Source: JACKIP01 sp963710165 (GTDB lineage Bacteria > Pseudomonadota > Alphaproteobacteria > Micavibrionales > Micavibrionaceae). Taken from it: a stretch of 64,000 bases of DNA. The position numbers and the translations under genes are program-made. The DNA lies in the NCBI GenBank assembly GCA_963710165.1, contig CAVPYZ010000004.1, positions 186,001 through 250,000 of the forward strand. The letters are read 5' to 3'. The notes below the pieces were generated by a model. The model did not search any database. It worked only from the letters and a program-made list of their open reading frames with translations, and was not told the DNA's origin. Every line of letters starts with the position of its first letter. Position 1 is the first letter of the stretch. This document shows positions 26,571-35,697 of the stretch, piece by piece.

Positions 26571-27779
26571 TTATAATGTCTGCTTGAAAGTATCTTCATC
26601 ATATGTGCCTTTTGGCCAGATGAAGAAGGCGATAATGAGAGCGTGATAGGTGGGGGGGAAGATGTTTTCCCCTAATATCCAGAAGGTGATCATCATTGTT
26701 GAGATCAGGAAAATATCTCTTCTGGACATTAGGATGCTGTAGAAAAGAAAGCCAACATAGGCGAGCGTGCCGAGGAGACCATATTCAAAGAATATTTTTG
26801 ACCATGTGGAGTTTGCTACTTCATATTCATTATGTTTATAAAAATCAGATGTGCCAGCACCCAGTCCGACCATTATTTTATCTGCTCCTGCAGGGATTTG
26901 ATGATCACGAATTGTTTCATAAGGGCCGACAAATCGTGCGTAGCCGCTGGAACCGGGTTTGAAAACTTCGTCTGCGCGGCTGACTGTTTTTTCCAAACCG
27001 ACCAGTCCTGCCCATAAAGGCGCTGTAAAAACACTGAAGAAAAACAAACTAAAAAGGAATATTTTCCTTTGATAGATTAGTAAAAGCGGAACGATTATTA
27101 ACAGGGGGATGATGCCTGTTCCCGAGAATGTCATGGCGAGTGACACCAGATAAATACCTAGATACTTAATATTCTTAAAGTAGACCATCTCTATAATGAT
27201 GGCGAGGGCGAGTAGCTGGGAGAGATGTGACGGCTCTTGCAAAAAGAAGGCTGTAGGTTTGTATATGGAAGAGCCATATCCCATTGGGCGTAAACCAAAA
27301 TAATTTTGCATAAGGATGTTATCCGGCAAAACGAAATCAAGCCAAAATGCCCAATAAGTACCCACAGCAAATTGCAAAAAGAATTGAATGATGCCCAAAA
27401 CGGCAAAAAGAATACATATTTTTCTAAAGAAAATGAATTCTATACCTTTTGTGACGCGCGCCGCATTCAATTCAAAAACGTAAGGCGCCATAACAAGGGC
27501 AACCATGATAAGAGACAGCAGTGAAAAACTGTAGATATTAAAAATCTGGGTAAAGGCCAATATTCCCATCAATATTAAGAATAGCGAGAGTCGTAATAAA
27601 TTGATGTTGAGAGTGCGCGTTAGAAAGCCATATCCTGTAACAAGCAGTATAAGAAAAAACGCAAGAAATATCTGTGACCCGCCAAAGGGAATGGCAAGTT
27701 TGATTAAAAATGTGACGCTGACGATTATGGTTATCAATAACCAGTCACCAGCTTTTAGAGAGTTAAAAAATGTAGTCAT
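26571..27779 (-). CDS. O-antigen polymerase/ligase-like membrane protein
   Basis: This 402-residue protein is almost wholly hydrophobic, with ten or more predicted membrane segments and one larger periplasmic loop (about residues 265-320, SRADEVFKPGSSGYARFVGP) containing conserved-looking Arg and Gly residues, the layout of Wzy polymerases and WaaL ligases. It would polymerise or attach a surface polysaccharide. It forms a probable operon with the acyltransferase upstream (12-base gap). It is the first gene outside the island; the family assignment is confident but the exact role is not. Confidence 0.7.
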   Translation of the reverse strand: MTTFFNSLKAGDWLLITIIVSVTFLIKLAIPFGGSQIFLAFFLILLVTGYGFLTRTLNINLLRLSLFLILMGILAFTQIFNIYSFSLLSLIMVALVMAPYVFELNAARVTKGIEFIFFRKICILFAVLGIIQFFLQFAVGTYWAFWLDFVLPDNILMQNYFGLRPMGYGSSIYKPTAFFLQEPSHLSQLLALAIIIEMVYFKNIKYLGIYLVSLAMTFSGTGIIPLLIIVPLLLIYQRKIFLFSLFFFSVFTAPLWAGLVGLEKTVSRADEVFKPGSSGYARFVGPYETIRDHQIPAGADKIMVGLGAGTSDFYKHNEYEVANSTWSKIFFEYGLLGTLAYVGFLFYSILMSRRDIFLISTMMITFWILGENIFPPTYHALIIAFFIWPKGTYDEDTFKQTL

Positions 27780-27791
27780 CAGCGTTAAAAC

Positions 27792-28889
27792 CTATTTTTT
27801 ATCAATCCATCTGGATTTAACGTAGGATGTGAATTTTTTTTCAATATACAGCCAGTTCAAATAAGAGATGATCGTGGAAAGTATAAGCGATAAAATAATA
27901 TAAGCAAAGATGGTCGGCCATATTCCGATAAATGGTAAAAGTGTGGCCTCAACAGCGAAGCGGGCAACCAGCATCGCCACAGGACTCCATAAATAGAAAG
28001 CGTAACTGATATTGCCGTAAAATTGCATAATGGGATGGCATAGCAGTCGGCATATCGCGCCCTTGCTGTAAACGATACAGGCAAAGGAATAGAATCCTGC
28101 TAATAATGCTATAATGGCGTAAACTATTCTTCCGTCAAAAAGCCAGTTTATGACTTGTTCGCCTGCAACAGCGCGCTCTGCATATTCTATATCTGTGGCG
28201 CCCCATGCAATAAGGAAGGCGATCATGGAGATAACAGGAAACTTGAAATAATCTTCGTAATTATCGAAGAAGGGTTTATAGAGGGCGAGTACAACACCCG
28301 GCAGGAAAAAGAGGGCGCGTGGGAAATAATTCAGCAGTAGTAAGATCAATATAAGAAACAAAACACAGGCAATAATTTTAAAGGCCTTTTTATGTTGCAT
28401 CATTATGAAGACGAATAATCCCGACGTAAAATAAAACACCCATTCATAGCATAGTGACCATGTTGGCGGATGCACAGTAGGGTAAGGTAGTACCGGAGTG
28501 AGGAAGAACAGATTTGTAAAGAAGCTGAACGTCCAAAGCGTCGGATCATAAGTTTCGAAAATACCGCGTGCTAATAAAGGGCCGCCAATGAAAGAGAGAA
28601 TGTGCAGGGGAATCCATGTCGGATAAATACGAATGACGCGATCTCTAAAAAAACCAAGGAGGGTTTTATGGCGACGCAGACTGGCAATAATCACATAGCC
28701 GCTGATCATAAAGAAAATTTCCACACCATACTTTAGTGTTTGGACAAAATAGCGTAAGAGGTCAGCAACATAGTCCCATTCTTCACCGCTAGGCATCAGT
28801 CGCGAGTTTTCAACATGAAAGATCAATATCATCAAGATGCAAATACCGCGAAGGCCGTTCAGGGCATAATTGTACTTCTTGAAATTCAA
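27792..28889 (-). CDS. Acyltransferase 3 family protein (OafA-like)
   Basis: This 365-residue membrane protein has about ten membrane segments. The N-terminus LRGICILMILIFHVENSR carries the Arg and His typical of acyltransferase 3, and WSLCYEWVFYF and FRDRVIRIYP are further family signatures. These enzymes transfer acetyl or other acyl groups onto sugars of surface polysaccharides. It lies next to the O-antigen polymerase-like gene on the same strand, so the two probably modify and assemble the same polymer. Confidence 0.85.
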   Translation of the reverse strand: MNFKKYNYALNGLRGICILMILIFHVENSRLMPSGEEWDYVADLLRYFVQTLKYGVEIFFMISGYVIIASLRRHKTLLGFFRDRVIRIYPTWIPLHILSFIGGPLLARGIFETYDPTLWTFSFFTNLFFLTPVLPYPTVHPPTWSLCYEWVFYFTSGLFVFIMMQHKKAFKIIACVLFLILILLLLNYFPRALFFLPGVVLALYKPFFDNYEDYFKFPVISMIAFLIAWGATDIEYAERAVAGEQVINWLFDGRIVYAIIALLAGFYSFACIVYSKGAICRLLCHPIMQFYGNISYAFYLWSPVAMLVARFAVEATLLPFIGIWPTIFAYIILSLILSTIISYLNWLYIEKKFTSYVKSRWIDKK

Positions 28890-29024
28890 ACCTGATCCTT
28901 TTTTCTATTGAGAATAAAGTGCTTTTATAGCAACTTTCTGACAAGGCAAAGCAAATATTTCAAATATGGTTGTTTGAGATTGTTTTTTATAGACAATTTC
29001 TGCTGACTGCCTTAAAAATTGGCA

Positions 29025-29642
29025 ATGACAAAAATACACCTTTATAAGCACGATCTTCCTGATGATATAGATTTCGGACCCGCTGTTGCGGTAGATTCCG
29101 AAACAATGGGATTAAAACCCTATCGCGATCGTTTATGCCTTATTCAATTATCTAGCGGAGATGGTGAGGCGCATTTGGTACAATTTGAAAAGGGAAAATA
29201 CGACGCGCCGAACCTGAAAGCGCTTTTTTCCAACCCGGATGTTGAAAAAATATTTCATTATGCGCGTTTTGATTTGCAAGTTATCAAATATTATCTGGGC
29301 GTAAACTGTCAGCCTGTCTATTGCACAAAAATCGCGTCAAAGTTATGCCGTACATTTACCGACCGTCATGGTCTGCGTAATTTGGTGAGTGAATTGTTGA
29401 ATGTAGAGCTGAATAAAGAAAAGCAATCATCGGATTGGGGTGCACCGGAATTAACGCAAGAGCAACTGGCCTATGCCGCCAATGATGTTTTATACCTGCA
29501 TCAGATTAAAGATATTCTGGATCAGAAAGTTGAAAGGGAGGGGCGCACCGATATGTTGAAAGAGATTAACCGATTTCTACAGACACGCGCCGATCTTGAC
29601 CGTATTGGTTTTCCCGACGTCGATATTTTTGCGCATCATTAA
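29025..29642 (+). CDS. rnd: Ribonuclease D-like 3'-5' exonuclease
   Basis: This 205-residue protein has the DEDDy exonuclease motifs: AVDSETMGL (D, E), the second motif HYARFDLQVI and the third YAANDVLYLHQI (Y and D). It is about half the size of E. coli RNase D and lacks HRDC domains, which is usual for the short alphaproteobacterial form. It likely trims tRNA precursors or other RNA 3' ends. The ATG at 29025 is preferred over TTG 29019. Confidence 0.88.
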   Translation: MTKIHLYKHDLPDDIDFGPAVAVDSETMGLKPYRDRLCLIQLSSGDGEAHLVQFEKGKYDAPNLKALFSNPDVEKIFHYARFDLQVIKYYLGVNCQPVYCTKIASKLCRTFTDRHGLRNLVSELLNVELNKEKQSSDWGAPELTQEQLAYAANDVLYLHQIKDILDQKVEREGRTDMLKEINRFLQTRADLDRIGFPDVDIFAHH

Positions 29643-29684
29643 TTTCGTGACCTGTATGCGTTATTTATGCTTTAAACATATGTA

Positions 29685-30401
29685 ATGAAACCGATATTAT
29701 TTTTTGCATTGATCATATTTAACGTCTTCGGCGTAACATCTGCCTCTGCAGAGAAAATACAAGGCATCCGCGCGTCTGTAGAGCCCAAAGTTGCCAAACA
29801 AATGAAGCGTGCGGGGTTCAAATTAGGCAGCCCCGTTTTCATACGTGTTTTCAAACAGGAAAAAATTGTCGAAGTCTGGGTGCAAAAACCCGGTCGTAAA
29901 AAGTTCGATATTTTCAAAAAATATCCCATTTGTGTCTTTTCAGGAAAGCTGGGTCCCAAGTTACGTGAAGGTGACTTGCAAGCGCCGGAGGGATTTTATG
30001 ATGTAACGGCGGGGCGGTTACATCCCGAAAGTAATTATCATCTGGCATTTAATTTAGGGTACCCAAACGAATTTGACCGTGCGCGTGATCGCACAGGGGA
30101 TTTCCTTATGATACATGGCGGGTGTGAGTCAAAAGGTTGTTACGCCATGACAGATGATGGTATGGAAGAATTATATATTATGTCAGAGGCGGCGTTATAT
30201 AATGGCCAGCCAAAGATCGATATTCATATTTTTCCGTTCTATATGACCAAGAAAAATTTTAGGTTTCACGCACAATCGACGTGGCTGCCTTTTTGGTATT
30301 CTCTTAAACCCGCCTATGATATGTTTCAGGCCAATCGTATTCCGCCGCAGGTCGACACGATCGGTGGACATTACAAAGTGAAGATAAATTATAATGAGTG
30401 A
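29685..30401 (+). CDS. YafK-type L,D-transpeptidase family protein
   Basis: This 238-residue protein has a signal peptide (residues 1-22, ending TSASA). The YkuD catalytic motif H-G-G-C-E-S-K-G-C-Y-A-M is present near residue 144, with the second Cys as nucleophile and the upstream His. The pattern fits the YafK/DpaA branch, which in E. coli cuts the lipoprotein Lpp from peptidoglycan. It acts in the periplasm on the cell wall. Its last codons overlap the start of kdsD by eight bases. Confidence 0.82.
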   Translation: MKPILFFALIIFNVFGVTSASAEKIQGIRASVEPKVAKQMKRAGFKLGSPVFIRVFKQEKIVEVWVQKPGRKKFDIFKKYPICVFSGKLGPKLREGDLQAPEGFYDVTAGRLHPESNYHLAFNLGYPNEFDRARDRTGDFLMIHGGCESKGCYAMTDDGMEELYIMSEAALYNGQPKIDIHIFPFYMTKKNFRFHAQSTWLPFWYSLKPAYDMFQANRIPPQVDTIGGHYKVKINYNE

Positions 30402-31368
30402 AAAAATAAAGACTGCTAAAGACGCACTGCAAACGGAAATCAATGGACTGGAAGCTCTAAAAGAGAGTCTGGATAGTGCCTTTGAAACGGCGGTGAGCGT
30501 TATCAATGACATGAAGCAAAGCCGTCAAGGGCGTTTGATTATTGCAGGGATTGGTAAAAGCGGTCATGTATGCCGTAAATTGGCTGCGACATTTGCGTCA
30601 ACCGGTACACCTGCCTATTTCGTGCATCCGGGGGAGGCAAGTCACGGTGATCTAGGTATGATTACCGAGCATGATGTTGTGTTGATGCTGTCCAATTCAG
30701 GGGAAAATTCAGAACTGTCGGATTTAATCGGTTTTACCCGCCGTTTTGATATTCATCTGATAGCCATGACCAGCAACCCGCAAAGCTCGCTCGCGACGCA
30801 TGCCGATACAGTTCTGTTATTGCCGAAAATGCCGGAAGCCTGTCCTAATGGTATGGCACCGACCACATCGACAACTATGATGATGGCATTGGGGGATGCG
30901 CTGGCGGTGACATTATTGCGTGATATGGGTCTAACCAAAGAAGATTTTGGGGTTTGGCATCCTGGGGGCAAATTGGGGCAACGCTTGATGAAAGTCAGCG
31001 AGTTGATGCATGGCTATGAAAAGCTGCCGATTGTTTCAAAAGATCAGAAAATGCAAGATGCCGTTTTAGAGCTTTCTGACAAAAATTTGGGGTGTGTTCT
31101 TGTCACAGCGCAGGATCATAGTCTTCTTGGTATTATTACAGATGGTGATTTAAAACGTCATATGTCCCCCAATCTGCTTGCCAAAAATGTTACAGATATT
31201 ATGTCGGTTAATCCCAAATCTATCGAGCCGGGTGCTCTGGGTGTTGAAGCGATGAATATTATGACGCGCACGCCGGCGCAATATCTGACGTCTCTTGTTG
31301 TGATGGAAGGGAATAAAGTATTGGGGCTGATCCGGTTGCAAGATTGTTTACAAGCCGGACTGTCTTAA
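30394..31368 (+). CDS. kdsD: Arabinose-5-phosphate isomerase KdsD
   Basis: This 324-residue protein has an N-terminal SIS sugar-isomerase domain (GKSGHVCRKLAATFASTGTP, SHGDLGMI, LSNSGENSEL) and two C-terminal CBS domains (about 205-324). It matches KpsF/GutQ/KdsD, which converts ribulose-5-phosphate to arabinose-5-phosphate, the first step to Kdo for LPS. It stands directly before lptC, lptA and lptB, a common arrangement joining Kdo synthesis to LPS transport. Its start overlaps the preceding transpeptidase gene. Confidence 0.93.
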   Translation: MSEKIKTAKDALQTEINGLEALKESLDSAFETAVSVINDMKQSRQGRLIIAGIGKSGHVCRKLAATFASTGTPAYFVHPGEASHGDLGMITEHDVVLMLSNSGENSELSDLIGFTRRFDIHLIAMTSNPQSSLATHADTVLLLPKMPEACPNGMAPTTSTTMMMALGDALAVTLLRDMGLTKEDFGVWHPGGKLGQRLMKVSELMHGYEKLPIVSKDQKMQDAVLELSDKNLGCVLVTAQDHSLLGIITDGDLKRHMSPNLLAKNVTDIMSVNPKSIEPGALGVEAMNIMTRTPAQYLTSLVVMEGNKVLGLIRLQDCLQAGLS

Positions 31369-31408
31369 CCATACTTGTCTTAATTCAAAGAAGTATTAAT
31401 ATACATAC

Positions 31409-32092
31409 ATGAGCGATCAAGATCATACAGATAGCAGGCGAGAACGTCTGGGAGCCACATATCAGGAAAATACTCCTAAAAATGTGAGTGGTGGTTATAC
31501 AAAATTTGTAAAGATATTGCGTGTTGTTTTCCCCTTAATCGCGTTGGTTATTATTGGTGTTTTGATTTTCTCTTCGGATAAAGAACCGCCCGCCTTACCT
31601 GTCGAAGAAATTGAGGCGCCTGTTCTACCCGGTGGCAAACCGGTTATTGATAAAAACGAACTGGTGAAACCCGAATTCGAAAGCCAGACCAAGGACGGAA
31701 AAACCTATCGTATTACTGCGGATAACGCGACACAGGAACTGCGCCAACCCGATTTGATCTTGCTTGACCAACCACGCGGCACATTGGAAGCAGATCCTTA
31801 TCCCGTAAAAATCAGCGCAAATGATGGAACATACGATCAAAAAACCCAGTTTATGACATTGAACCAAAACGTTGTGATTTCGCAGGAAGAAACCGGGCGC
31901 ATCGAACTTATAACACTGGAGGCCGATATGGAGCGCGGAGAGATGTTTTCTCCTCATACAGTGAAAGCGCAAGGAACATACGGCACGTTGGAAGCGGCGA
32001 GCATGAAAATTACTGAAAACGGGAACAAGATTGTGCTGAATGGTCCTGCGACCCTTATTATGACAGAAGGTTTTGACACATGGATAAAATAA
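31409..32092 (+). CDS. lptC: LPS export protein LptC
   Basis: This 227-residue protein has one N-terminal membrane segment (about residues 29-50) followed by a periplasmic beta-jellyroll region. The DUF1239/LptC layout is recognisable in KPEFESQTKDGKTYRITADNA and the following strands. It links the LptBFG transporter in the inner membrane to LptA. Order kdsD-lptC-lptA-lptB supports this. Its end overlaps lptA by 13 bases. Confidence 0.88.
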   Translation: MSDQDHTDSRRERLGATYQENTPKNVSGGYTKFVKILRVVFPLIALVIIGVLIFSSDKEPPALPVEEIEAPVLPGGKPVIDKNELVKPEFESQTKDGKTYRITADNATQELRQPDLILLDQPRGTLEADPYPVKISANDGTYDQKTQFMTLNQNVVISQEETGRIELITLEADMERGEMFSPHTVKAQGTYGTLEAASMKITENGNKIVLNGPATLIMTEGFDTWIK

Positions 32093-32862
32093 TATTCGGG
32101 CTGGTTTTTGGGTGCTTCCTTTTTGGGACGCTTCCTTCCTTTGCCAAAGAACCATTAAAGATTACAGCAGATGACACGCTGGAATGGCACCGTGACCGGC
32201 AAGAGATTATTGCACGTGGCAATGTGATTGCCAGTCAAGGTGGTGCCAGTATCGAAAGCGCGACTATGACCGCGACATACAAGGAAGGTCAAAAAGAAAA
32301 CAAGTTCCTGCCGCAAACATTGCGCGCTGACAAAAATGTGCGGGTTAAAACTCCCGATGGCACAGCCTATGGTGATCAAGCGCTTTACGATATTTCCACA
32401 GAAACCGCCACCATGACGGGCGCAACGTTACGTTTAGAATCTGACAATTTTGAATTAACCGCTACGGAAGAATTCAAATATTTTGTGAATGACGGAAAAT
32501 TGCTAGCGACAGGGCGTGCTAAATTAGTTCAATCAACAGATGACGGCGAAAATAGCATTGAAGCGGATCAGCTAATCGCAAATTTTATAGAGAACAGCGA
32601 AGATCAGGATAGACAATTAGAGAAAATGGAAGCTGTTGGAAATGTCATTATTACAACACCCACAGAAGTTATTTCAGGAGATAAAGGGTTCTATAATAAA
32701 ATGACCAATAAAGCAGAGTTGAGCGGCAATGTGAAAATTATTCGTGGTCAAAACGCTTTAGAAGGCGCGCTTGCTAGTGTTGATCTGACGTCCAACATAT
32801 CCACATTAAGCGGGGGAGACGGAAATGGTGGTCGTGTGAGCGGCGTGTTTTATCCTGAATAA
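32080..32862 (+). CDS. lptA: LPS export periplasmic protein LptA
   Basis: This 260-residue protein has a signal peptide (MDKIIFGLVFGCFLFGTLPS, then FA-KEPL) and an OstA-like domain starting LKITADDTLEWHRDRQEIIA. Another OstA-like stretch from about residue 105 makes it longer than the E. coli LptA of about 185 residues. It forms the periplasmic bridge carrying LPS from LptC to LptD. ATG 32080 overlaps the lptC stop. Confidence 0.88.
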   Translation: MDKIIFGLVFGCFLFGTLPSFAKEPLKITADDTLEWHRDRQEIIARGNVIASQGGASIESATMTATYKEGQKENKFLPQTLRADKNVRVKTPDGTAYGDQALYDISTETATMTGATLRLESDNFELTATEEFKYFVNDGKLLATGRAKLVQSTDDGENSIEADQLIANFIENSEDQDRQLEKMEAVGNVIITTPTEVISGDKGFYNKMTNKAELSGNVKIIRGQNALEGALASVDLTSNISTLSGGDGNGGRVSGVFYPE

Positions 32863-32922
32863 TTCGAGATAGTATTTTCCCATAAGACAAGTTATGCTAA
32901 AAGCGATATAAATTAAGACACT

Positions 32923-33702
32923 ATGAAAAAAACAAAAACACCATCAAATCATTTAAAATCTGTGCCTACAGGGGACGGGCGTGATGGTCTGCGTATTGAG
33001 CATATTTCGAAAAGATATAAAGAGCGCCCTGTTTTGCGCGATGTGTCATTAAATGTAAAACGCGGGGAAGCCGTAGCTTTACTAGGGCCGAATGGGGCAG
33101 GTAAAACGACCTGTTTTTACATGGTGACGGGCATGATCGGTGCAGATAGCGGCGCAATTCTGATCGATGGTCAGGACATTACCCATTTACCGATGTATCG
33201 TCGTGCGCGGCTGGGAATAGGGTACTTACCACAAGAAAGCTCGATTTTTCGCGGTTTGAGTGTGGAAGATAATTTAAAAGCCATACTCGAAGCGCAACCG
33301 CTAAAGAAAAAAGACCAGAGACAGTTATTGGAAGACTTGCTGGGGGAGTTTTCCCTCACGCATTTGCGTAAAACGCCGTCTCCCGCTTTATCGGGGGGTG
33401 AGCGTCGCCGTGTTGAGATTGCGCGCGCCCTTGCCAGCCGTCCAGATTTTATTTTATTGGATGAACCGCTTGCGGGGATCGACCCGATTGCTGTGGGTGA
33501 AATCCGTGATCTAATTGCGCACTTAAAAGAGCGTGGGATCGGAGTGTTAATTACAGACCATAATGTGCGTGATACGCTGGGCATTGTTGACCGCGCTTAT
33601 ATTTTGCATGATGGGAAAGTCCTGATGGAGGGCGCACCGAAAGAGATTGTCGGTAATGAAGACGTCCGCCGTGTTTATCTAGGCGAAGGGTTTAGTCTGT
33701 AA
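32923..33702 (+). CDS. lptB: LPS export ABC transporter ATPase LptB
   Basis: This 259-residue ABC ATPase has Walker A (GPNGAGKTT), Q-loop (LPQESSIFR), signature (LSGGERRRVEIARAL) and Walker B (FILLDEPLAGIDP), with the H-switch in ITDHNVRDTL. These are the LptB-type versions. It powers LPS extraction from the inner membrane with LptFG. An N-terminal extension of about 20 residues precedes the ABC fold. Its 3' end overlaps the convergent hypothetical gene by 11 bases. Confidence 0.94.
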   Translation: MKKTKTPSNHLKSVPTGDGRDGLRIEHISKRYKERPVLRDVSLNVKRGEAVALLGPNGAGKTTCFYMVTGMIGADSGAILIDGQDITHLPMYRRARLGIGYLPQESSIFRGLSVEDNLKAILEAQPLKKKDQRQLLEDLLGEFSLTHLRKTPSPALSGGERRRVEIARALASRPDFILLDEPLAGIDPIAVGEIRDLIAHLKERGIGVLITDHNVRDTLGIVDRAYILHDGKVLMEGAPKEIVGNEDVRRVYLGEGFSL

Positions 33703-34180
33703 CAGCAAGCGCCATCACTTCTTCACTACCTTGTTCGCATAATTCCTGATCCAGCCGATTATGATATAAAGAGTATAGTTGATAATGTTGATCGGATTTT
33801 TGAGAAAGCCTGTGACGTGTTAAAAAGTCTTTTCCTTCCGATTGTGACAAACCATCATAAACCATATGTAATCCGACATGTACCATTTGGTTATAGTGAT
33901 CATTGATAAATTGACGAGGGCCACATTGGCCCTCTCTCATAAAATCGTCGAAATATCGTGTTTCTTTTACATCATCTTCTAATCGTTCGTATTTCGTACG
34001 TGGGAATTGATAGGTCATTGGTGCATAGCCCATGGCGACGTCAACTGCCAATTTATCATCAAGCGAGACAGATAGTCGACTATCTTCTGTAAAAATAGCG
34101 GTCTGCTCGTCTGCTGTATATACGTTATATCCTATGGCAGCCATAGAGAAGGCGGTGATAAAAAGACTGGTTTTTGACAT
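33692..34180 (-). CDS. Hypothetical exported protein
   Basis: This 162-residue protein has a short N-terminal hydrophobic segment (SLFITAFSMAAIGYNVYTA) that may be a signal peptide or anchor. The rest is soluble, with two Cys (QCGPRQF and ELCEQG) that could form a disulfide. I recognise no family. It converges on lptB with an overlap of 11 bases and is divergent from rpoN. Confidence 0.55.
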   Translation of the reverse strand: MSKTSLFITAFSMAAIGYNVYTADEQTAIFTEDSRLSVSLDDKLAVDVAMGYAPMTYQFPRTKYERLEDDVKETRYFDDFMREGQCGPRQFINDHYNQMVHVGLHMVYDGLSQSEGKDFLTRHRLSQKSDQHYQLYSLYHNRLDQELCEQGSEEVMALAVTD

Positions 34181-34239
34181 CTCGGAACGAAGTTTATCTT
34201 TTCTTCACAGGCAATACCAATTTCATGTAAAATAAAAAG

Positions 34240-35670
34240 ATGAACAGCCCGACCCAGTCGCTCGATCTTCGCCAGACCCAGAGTTTAATTATGACGCCGC
34301 AGCTGCGTCAGGCGATTGAGATGTTACAGCTGAATAATATGGAACTGGCTGAGCTAGTTGAAAAAGAGCTAGAACAAAATCCTTTTCTGGAAAAAGACGA
34401 AAAGCCAGCAGAAAACGAGACTACGCCCGAAACGTCAGAGACGCTTGATCTGCCCGATAATATTGAACAGAATTTTCAGGAAAATAACGACTTTGATGCA
34501 GGTGCTTCCGCCATGGGAAGCGGCGGCGGGATGCAGTTTGAGCATCCGGACTACTCAATGGAAAACCGCATGAGCGACGAAAAATCATTGCGGGATCATT
34601 TGACTGATCAGGTTCATATCGCATTTGATGACCCGCGTGACCGCATGATTGGGGCGTTATTGATTGATCGTCTGGATGAAAGTGGCTATTTGCGCGATCA
34701 GCCGTATGAATTGCATAAAATACTGGGGTGCGCGCCGGAACGTATTGAGCAGATTTTGCCTCTTCTCAAAACTTTTGATCCGACCGGTATTTTTGCACAG
34801 GATTTGAATGAATGCTTTACTCTTCAATTAGAAGAGCAAGGTAAACTCGATCCGCCCATGCAGGCATTTGTTAAGAATCTTGATCTTCTAGGTAGTTATG
34901 ATCACGAAAAGCTGGCCGATATCTGTCAGGTAAATAGTGAATATTTGAAAGATATGATTGCGGAAATCAAAACGCTGAATCCGCGTCCTGCCGGACTGTT
35001 TGATCACTTTATCAGCCAGACAGTGGTGCCAGATGTTTTAATGAAAAAAATTCCAAAACATGAAGGCGGTGGCTGGCGGGTCGAGCTGAATAGCGAAACA
35101 TTACCGCGTGTTCTGGTGAATCAGGAATATTTTACGACAGTATTGAATAGCGCCGTTAAAAAAGATGATAAGGCCTATGTCAATAACCAGATGACCGCGG
35201 CAAACTGGTTAATACGTGCGCTTGATCAGCGCGCGCAAACAATTTTGAAAACTGCCAGTAAGATGATTGAGGAACAAGACGCCTTTTTCATGTTTGGTGT
35301 GGAGTTCCTCAAGCCTATGACATTGAAAGACATTGCCGACAAAATCGAAATGCATGAAAGCACGGTTAGTCGTGTAACGACCAATAAATATATCGGAACA
35401 CCGCGTGGCCTGTTCGAATTAAAATATTTCTTTACCACGGGATTGGTCGGATCAGACGGGCTGAACCATTCCGCTGAATCGATTAAAGCACGTATTAAAG
35501 ACCTGACCGAGAAAGAAAACCCGAAAAAGATTTTGTCAGATGACAAGCTGGTTGATTTGTTAAAAAGCGAAGGAATTGATGTTGCACGCCGTACCGTTGC
35601 TAAATACCGCGAAGCCCTACACATTCCGTCCTCTGTTCAGCGGCGAAAAATGAAAAAATCATTGGGGTAA
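34240..35670 (+). CDS. rpoN: RNA polymerase sigma-54 factor RpoN
   Basis: This 476-residue protein has the Gln- and Leu-rich activator-binding region I (LDLRQTQSLIMTPQLRQAIEML), an acidic region II (about 48-115) and the core-binding region. A helix-turn-helix follows (LKDIADKIEMHESTVSRVTT), then the RpoN box ARRTVAKYRE near residue 447. Sigma-54 directs transcription from -24/-12 promoters and needs AAA+ activators. In many proteobacteria it lies directly after lptB, as here; hpf is at 54.6 kb instead of next door. Confidence 0.95.
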   Translation: MNSPTQSLDLRQTQSLIMTPQLRQAIEMLQLNNMELAELVEKELEQNPFLEKDEKPAENETTPETSETLDLPDNIEQNFQENNDFDAGASAMGSGGGMQFEHPDYSMENRMSDEKSLRDHLTDQVHIAFDDPRDRMIGALLIDRLDESGYLRDQPYELHKILGCAPERIEQILPLLKTFDPTGIFAQDLNECFTLQLEEQGKLDPPMQAFVKNLDLLGSYDHEKLADICQVNSEYLKDMIAEIKTLNPRPAGLFDHFISQTVVPDVLMKKIPKHEGGGWRVELNSETLPRVLVNQEYFTTVLNSAVKKDDKAYVNNQMTAANWLIRALDQRAQTILKTASKMIEEQDAFFMFGVEFLKPMTLKDIADKIEMHESTVSRVTTNKYIGTPRGLFELKYFFTTGLVGSDGLNHSAESIKARIKDLTEKENPKKILSDDKLVDLLKSEGIDVARRTVAKYREALHIPSSVQRRKMKKSLG

Positions 35671-35697
35671 ACCCGTGGTGCGTGCTACATCCCTGAT